In this document: positions 62,050 through 64,000 of the stretch, piece after piece
Layout: each line of letters opens with the position of its first letter
Numbering within the stretch: position 1 is the stretch's first letter
Translations under genes and position numbers: made by a program
Source of the DNA: Streptomyces luomodiensis
GTDB taxonomy: Bacteria; Actinomycetota; Actinomycetes; Streptomycetales; Streptomycetaceae
NCBI RefSeq assembly: GCF_031679605.1
Contig: NZ_CP117522.1
Location: 1,178,001-1,242,000 of the forward strand
Length of the DNA stretch: 64,000 nt
Direction: 5' to 3'
The notes under the pieces: model-generated
Databases searched by the model: none
Told to the model about the DNA's origin: nothing
What the model saw: only the letters and a program-made list of their open reading frames with translations

Positions 62050-63141
62050 TCAGCGCATGATGGTCGCCAGCACGTCCTGCCCCAGCCGGAGCAGAGTGCT
62101 GGTGGCCAGCCGGTGGTAGACGTACTTGCCCTCGCGCTCGGACTCGATGAGCCCCGCGTCCCGCAGCTGGCGCAGGGTGCGGGAGACCTGCGTATCGGCG
62201 AGCCCCAGCCGCTGGGCCAGTTCGGAGGTGGTGATGGGCTCGCCCAGCAGATGGCGGCACAGCTCCATGCGGCCCAGTGACGCCAGCGCGGACATCCGGG
62301 CCCGCAGCTCCGCCTGGGTGAGCTGATCGGCCGCCCCGCCCTCCTGGGCGGCGAACTGGAGCACCACCGGGTGGGACTCCTCGTCCTTGACGGTCAGATG
62401 CGGCCAGACGTGGACGGAGGGGATCAGGAAGAGCGGGCGCGGGCCGATCTCGATCTCGGCGACGGCCAGCTTGTCGTAGCGCACCCGCGAGCCGCCCCGG
62501 GAGACCACCGCGGTGGGGCTGAGCCCGGCCAGCACCTCGGCCAGACCGCGCCGCCGCACATCGGTGCGGACCCGGGCGGCGGCCGACTCCAGCCGGTCGC
62601 GGACGGTGCGCCACTCGGAGGCGAAGAACGCCCCGGCGCAGGAGTCCAGGAAGTCCAGCAGCCGGCCGCGCAGCCCCTCGGGCGAGGCCACCAGGTCATG
62701 GGCCAGCTCCCCGCGCCGGAAGGACCGCCGCTCGCACTGGGCCACATAGCGGCCGGCGGCCTCCGGGTCGGTGAGCAGACAGCGGGCCGGGGGCACGGCC
62801 TCGCGGAAGCCGAGCACGCCTTGTGAGCACAGCTCCACGAACTCCTCGAGCGGCAGCTTCTCCAGATGGCGCAGCTCGTCCTCGAAGGGCTGGTCCAGCG
62901 GGAGCTCCAGCGGGAACAGCAGCCGGCAGCGAAGGCGGGCCCACAGCGGCGACAGGGCGCTCATCTCATGGGCGAGGGAGGGGGCGAGCGCCGTCCCGAG
63001 CCGCTGCGTCCAGCGCTGGGCCTCGGGGTGGTGGTCGGGCTCGGCCATGATGTGCAGCACCGACATGAGCTCGGCCAGCGCCGAGCGGCCGACGTGCACA
63101 TCGGCCGCTCGTGCGGACTGGAGGTTGAGCGTGATCCCCAC
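62050..63141 (-). CDS. ArsR-type HTH regulator with long N-terminal domain
   Basis: This 363-residue protein has an N-terminal region of about 250 residues (DUF5937-like: MGITLNLQSARAADVHVGRS, PLWARLRCRLLFPLELPLDQ) and a C-terminal winged HTH with ITTSELAQRLGLADTQVSRT, then LIESEREGKYVYHRL. The N-terminal domain probably senses a ligand. It converges on the CocE gene with only a few bases between stops, and no hairpin is obvious there, so antisense read-through is possible. Confidence 0.82.
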   Translation of the reverse strand: MGITLNLQSARAADVHVGRSALAELMSVLHIMAEPDHHPEAQRWTQRLGTALAPSLAHEMSALSPLWARLRCRLLFPLELPLDQPFEDELRHLEKLPLEEFVELCSQGVLGFREAVPPARCLLTDPEAAGRYVAQCERRSFRRGELAHDLVASPEGLRGRLLDFLDSCAGAFFASEWRTVRDRLESAAARVRTDVRRRGLAEVLAGLSPTAVVSRGGSRVRYDKLAVAEIEIGPRPLFLIPSVHVWPHLTVKDEESHPVVLQFAAQEGGAADQLTQAELRARMSALASLGRMELCRHLLGEPITTSELAQRLGLADTQVSRTLRQLRDAGLIESEREGKYVYHRLATSTLLRLGQDVLATIMR

Positions 63142-63177
63142 ACCCGCACATTACTCGGCGGGTGTCTCAGGGGCTGT

Positions 63178-63498
63178 TCACGGGGCCCGGTCGCGGGGCA
63201 GCAGGGGGCCCAGCGGGCCGAGGTCCAGATTCAGGTCGTCCTCGGTCAGCCCGAAGTGTTCCCGCAGCTCGGCCATGTTCCGCTCCAGGGCCATCAGCGT
63301 CAGCCCGAGCTTCTCGATCTGCTCGTCGCTGATGCCGCCCTGGTCGACGCGGCGCAGCGCCTGCCGCTCCATGAGCTGCCGCAGCAGCTCCACGATGGTG
63401 AGCACCAGACCGGCCAGGCTCTTGCGGACCGACTCCTCGTCCACTTCGATCCGCCGGCCGGGCCGGGGGGCGCGGTCAGCCGGACGGTCAGCCGTCAT
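63178..63498 (-). CDS. gvpK: Gas vesicle protein GvpK
   Basis: This 106-residue protein matches GvpK: IEVDEESVRKSLAGLVLTIV, ELLRQLMERQALRRVDQGG and LTLMALERNMAELREHFGLT. GvpK is a minor factor needed for gas vesicle assembly. The start overlaps the end of gvpS by 11 bp. The order gvpL-gvpS-gvpK is that of the end of Streptomyces gvp clusters. Gas vesicles themselves have rarely been seen in Streptomyces. Confidence 0.92.
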   Translation of the reverse strand: MTADRPADRAPRPGRRIEVDEESVRKSLAGLVLTIVELLRQLMERQALRRVDQGGISDEQIEKLGLTLMALERNMAELREHFGLTEDDLNLDLGPLGPLLPRDRAP

Positions 63499-63718
63499 AG
63501 CGATCCCCCTCCCCCTCGTGCGCCACCCGTGCGCCGTCCGTCCCCCGTGCGTCGTCCTCCACCCGTACGGAGGCGATCAGGGCGCGCAGGGAGATGCGCA
63601 CCAGGTCGATGTCGGCGATGGTCAGGGTGATCTCCCCGGCGATCACCACGCCTCCGGCGAGCACCCGGTCGAGCAGATCGACCAGGGCCACCTCGCGCCG
63701 CTCGATCGCGCGGGTCAT
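63488..63718 (-). CDS. gvpS: Gas vesicle structural-type protein GvpS/GvpJ
   Basis: This 76-residue GvpA-superfamily protein reads EREVALVD-like: RREVALVDLLDRVLAGGVVI, then AGEITLTIADIDLVRISLRA, followed by a short polar tail. Its place between gvpL and gvpK fits GvpS. The ATG at 63718 overlaps the gvpL stop (ATGA), and the 3' end overlaps gvpK by 11 bp. Confidence 0.88.
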   Translation of the reverse strand: MTRAIERREVALVDLLDRVLAGGVVIAGEITLTIADIDLVRISLRALIASVRVEDDARGTDGARVAHEGEGDRYDG

Positions 63719-64000
63719 GACGGCGTCTCCGCCCGCCGGACCTCGCCCGCCGGCTGCGGCGGGGCGGTGAAGGAGTACGGCGGCCAGGGGCCGCTGAGCT
63801 CCAGGGTGACGGTGGGGTGGCGCTCCTTCAGCGCGGTCACCGCGTCGGTGAACTCCTCGGTGCGGTCGTCGGGCACCAGATAGGAGTTGTTCAGCACCAT
63901 CCACCCCTCGTACGCGGCCAGCGCGGCGTCCTGCGGTGGGTGCGCGGCCGTGGCCACCGCCAGCGCGGCGAGGGAGGCGTGGATCTCCTCCGCCCGCTCG
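63715..64000 (-). CDS. gvpL: Gas vesicle protein GvpL/GvpF, C-terminal part (partial)
   Basis: The frame is open to the window edge, so the 5' end lies beyond 64000. About 94 residues are visible, with RAEEIHASLAAL, LNNSYLVPDDRTEEFTDAVT and the family ending LELSGPWPPYSF. GvpF/L proteins are accessory factors in vesicle assembly. It is followed by gvpS with an ATGA overlap. Confidence 0.9.
   Translation of the reverse strand, partial: ERAEEIHASLAALAVATAAHPPQDAALAAYEGWMVLNNSYLVPDDRTEEFTDAVTALKERHPTVTLELSGPWPPYSFTAPPQPAGEVRRAETPS

Overview
The window is high-GC actinomycete chromosome, almost certainly Streptomyces or a close relative. It shows strong third-position GC, many 4-bp ATGA gene overlaps, rare TTA codons, sugar ABC importers without their own ATPase, a snapalysin, a two-domain laccase, a streptogrisin-type protease and the end of a gvpL-gvpS-gvpK gas vesicle cluster. 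No rRNA, tRNA, IS element or CRISPR array was found.

Layout. (1) 1-8.8 kb: the tail of a VMAP-C protein, a MoxR-type AAA ATPase and a 1459-residue vWA-like/NB-ARC/TPR protein form an ATGA-coupled row. This is the vWA-MoxR-VMAP ternary conflict-type system. Facing it is a two-gene unit of a 58-residue FxsA-like peptide and a HExxH-type (alpha-ketoglutarate family) peptide beta-hydroxylase. The peptide lacks the usual FxSxx end, and no radical SAM enzyme is visible. Three of these genes carry an in-frame TTA codon, which suggests bldA control. This is the part most likely to be a poorly described system. (2) 8.9-12.0 kb: small housekeeping or stress-type genes (DUF4232 lipoprotein, DUF1876, phosphoribosyltransferase, DUF72).

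(3) 12.0-30.3 kb: three carbohydrate or acid catabolic loci, each with its own DeoR-family regulator. Locus A has an ABC importer, a PfkB kinase, and DeoR with a GH4 glycosidase. Locus B has DeoR, a polyol-type ABC importer and a zinc alcohol dehydrogenase. Locus C has an HpaI aldolase, a D-2-hydroxyacid dehydrogenase and an Nramp-fold transporter lacking the metal-site motifs, divergent from DeoR, with an alpha-L-rhamnosidase remnant beside it. An FAD monooxygenase and 650 bp of degenerate noncoding repeats lie between B and C.

(4) 30.5-50 kb: secreted and degradative enzymes: snapalysin, RecQ (intracellular), a ThuA/sorbosone-dehydrogenase-like protein coupled to a cupredoxin/Ig/DUF1080 protein, laccase, serine protease, a GntR/MatC-like carrier pair, a GH65 enzyme, an SDR, a PA14-GH2 enzyme and a small secreted barrel protein. 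(5) 50-54 kb: a TetR regulator divergent from an acyl-CoA ligase, then an MFS exporter. (6) 54-56 kb: a 27-residue leader peptide upstream of an SsuD-like flavin monooxygenase and a GNAT enzyme, probably sulfur-responsive. (7) 56-62 kb: an amino-acid-type ABC importer with an M19 dipeptidase-like enzyme and a CocE-type hydrolase in one operon. (8) 62-64 kb: an ArsR-type regulator and gas vesicle genes running off the end.
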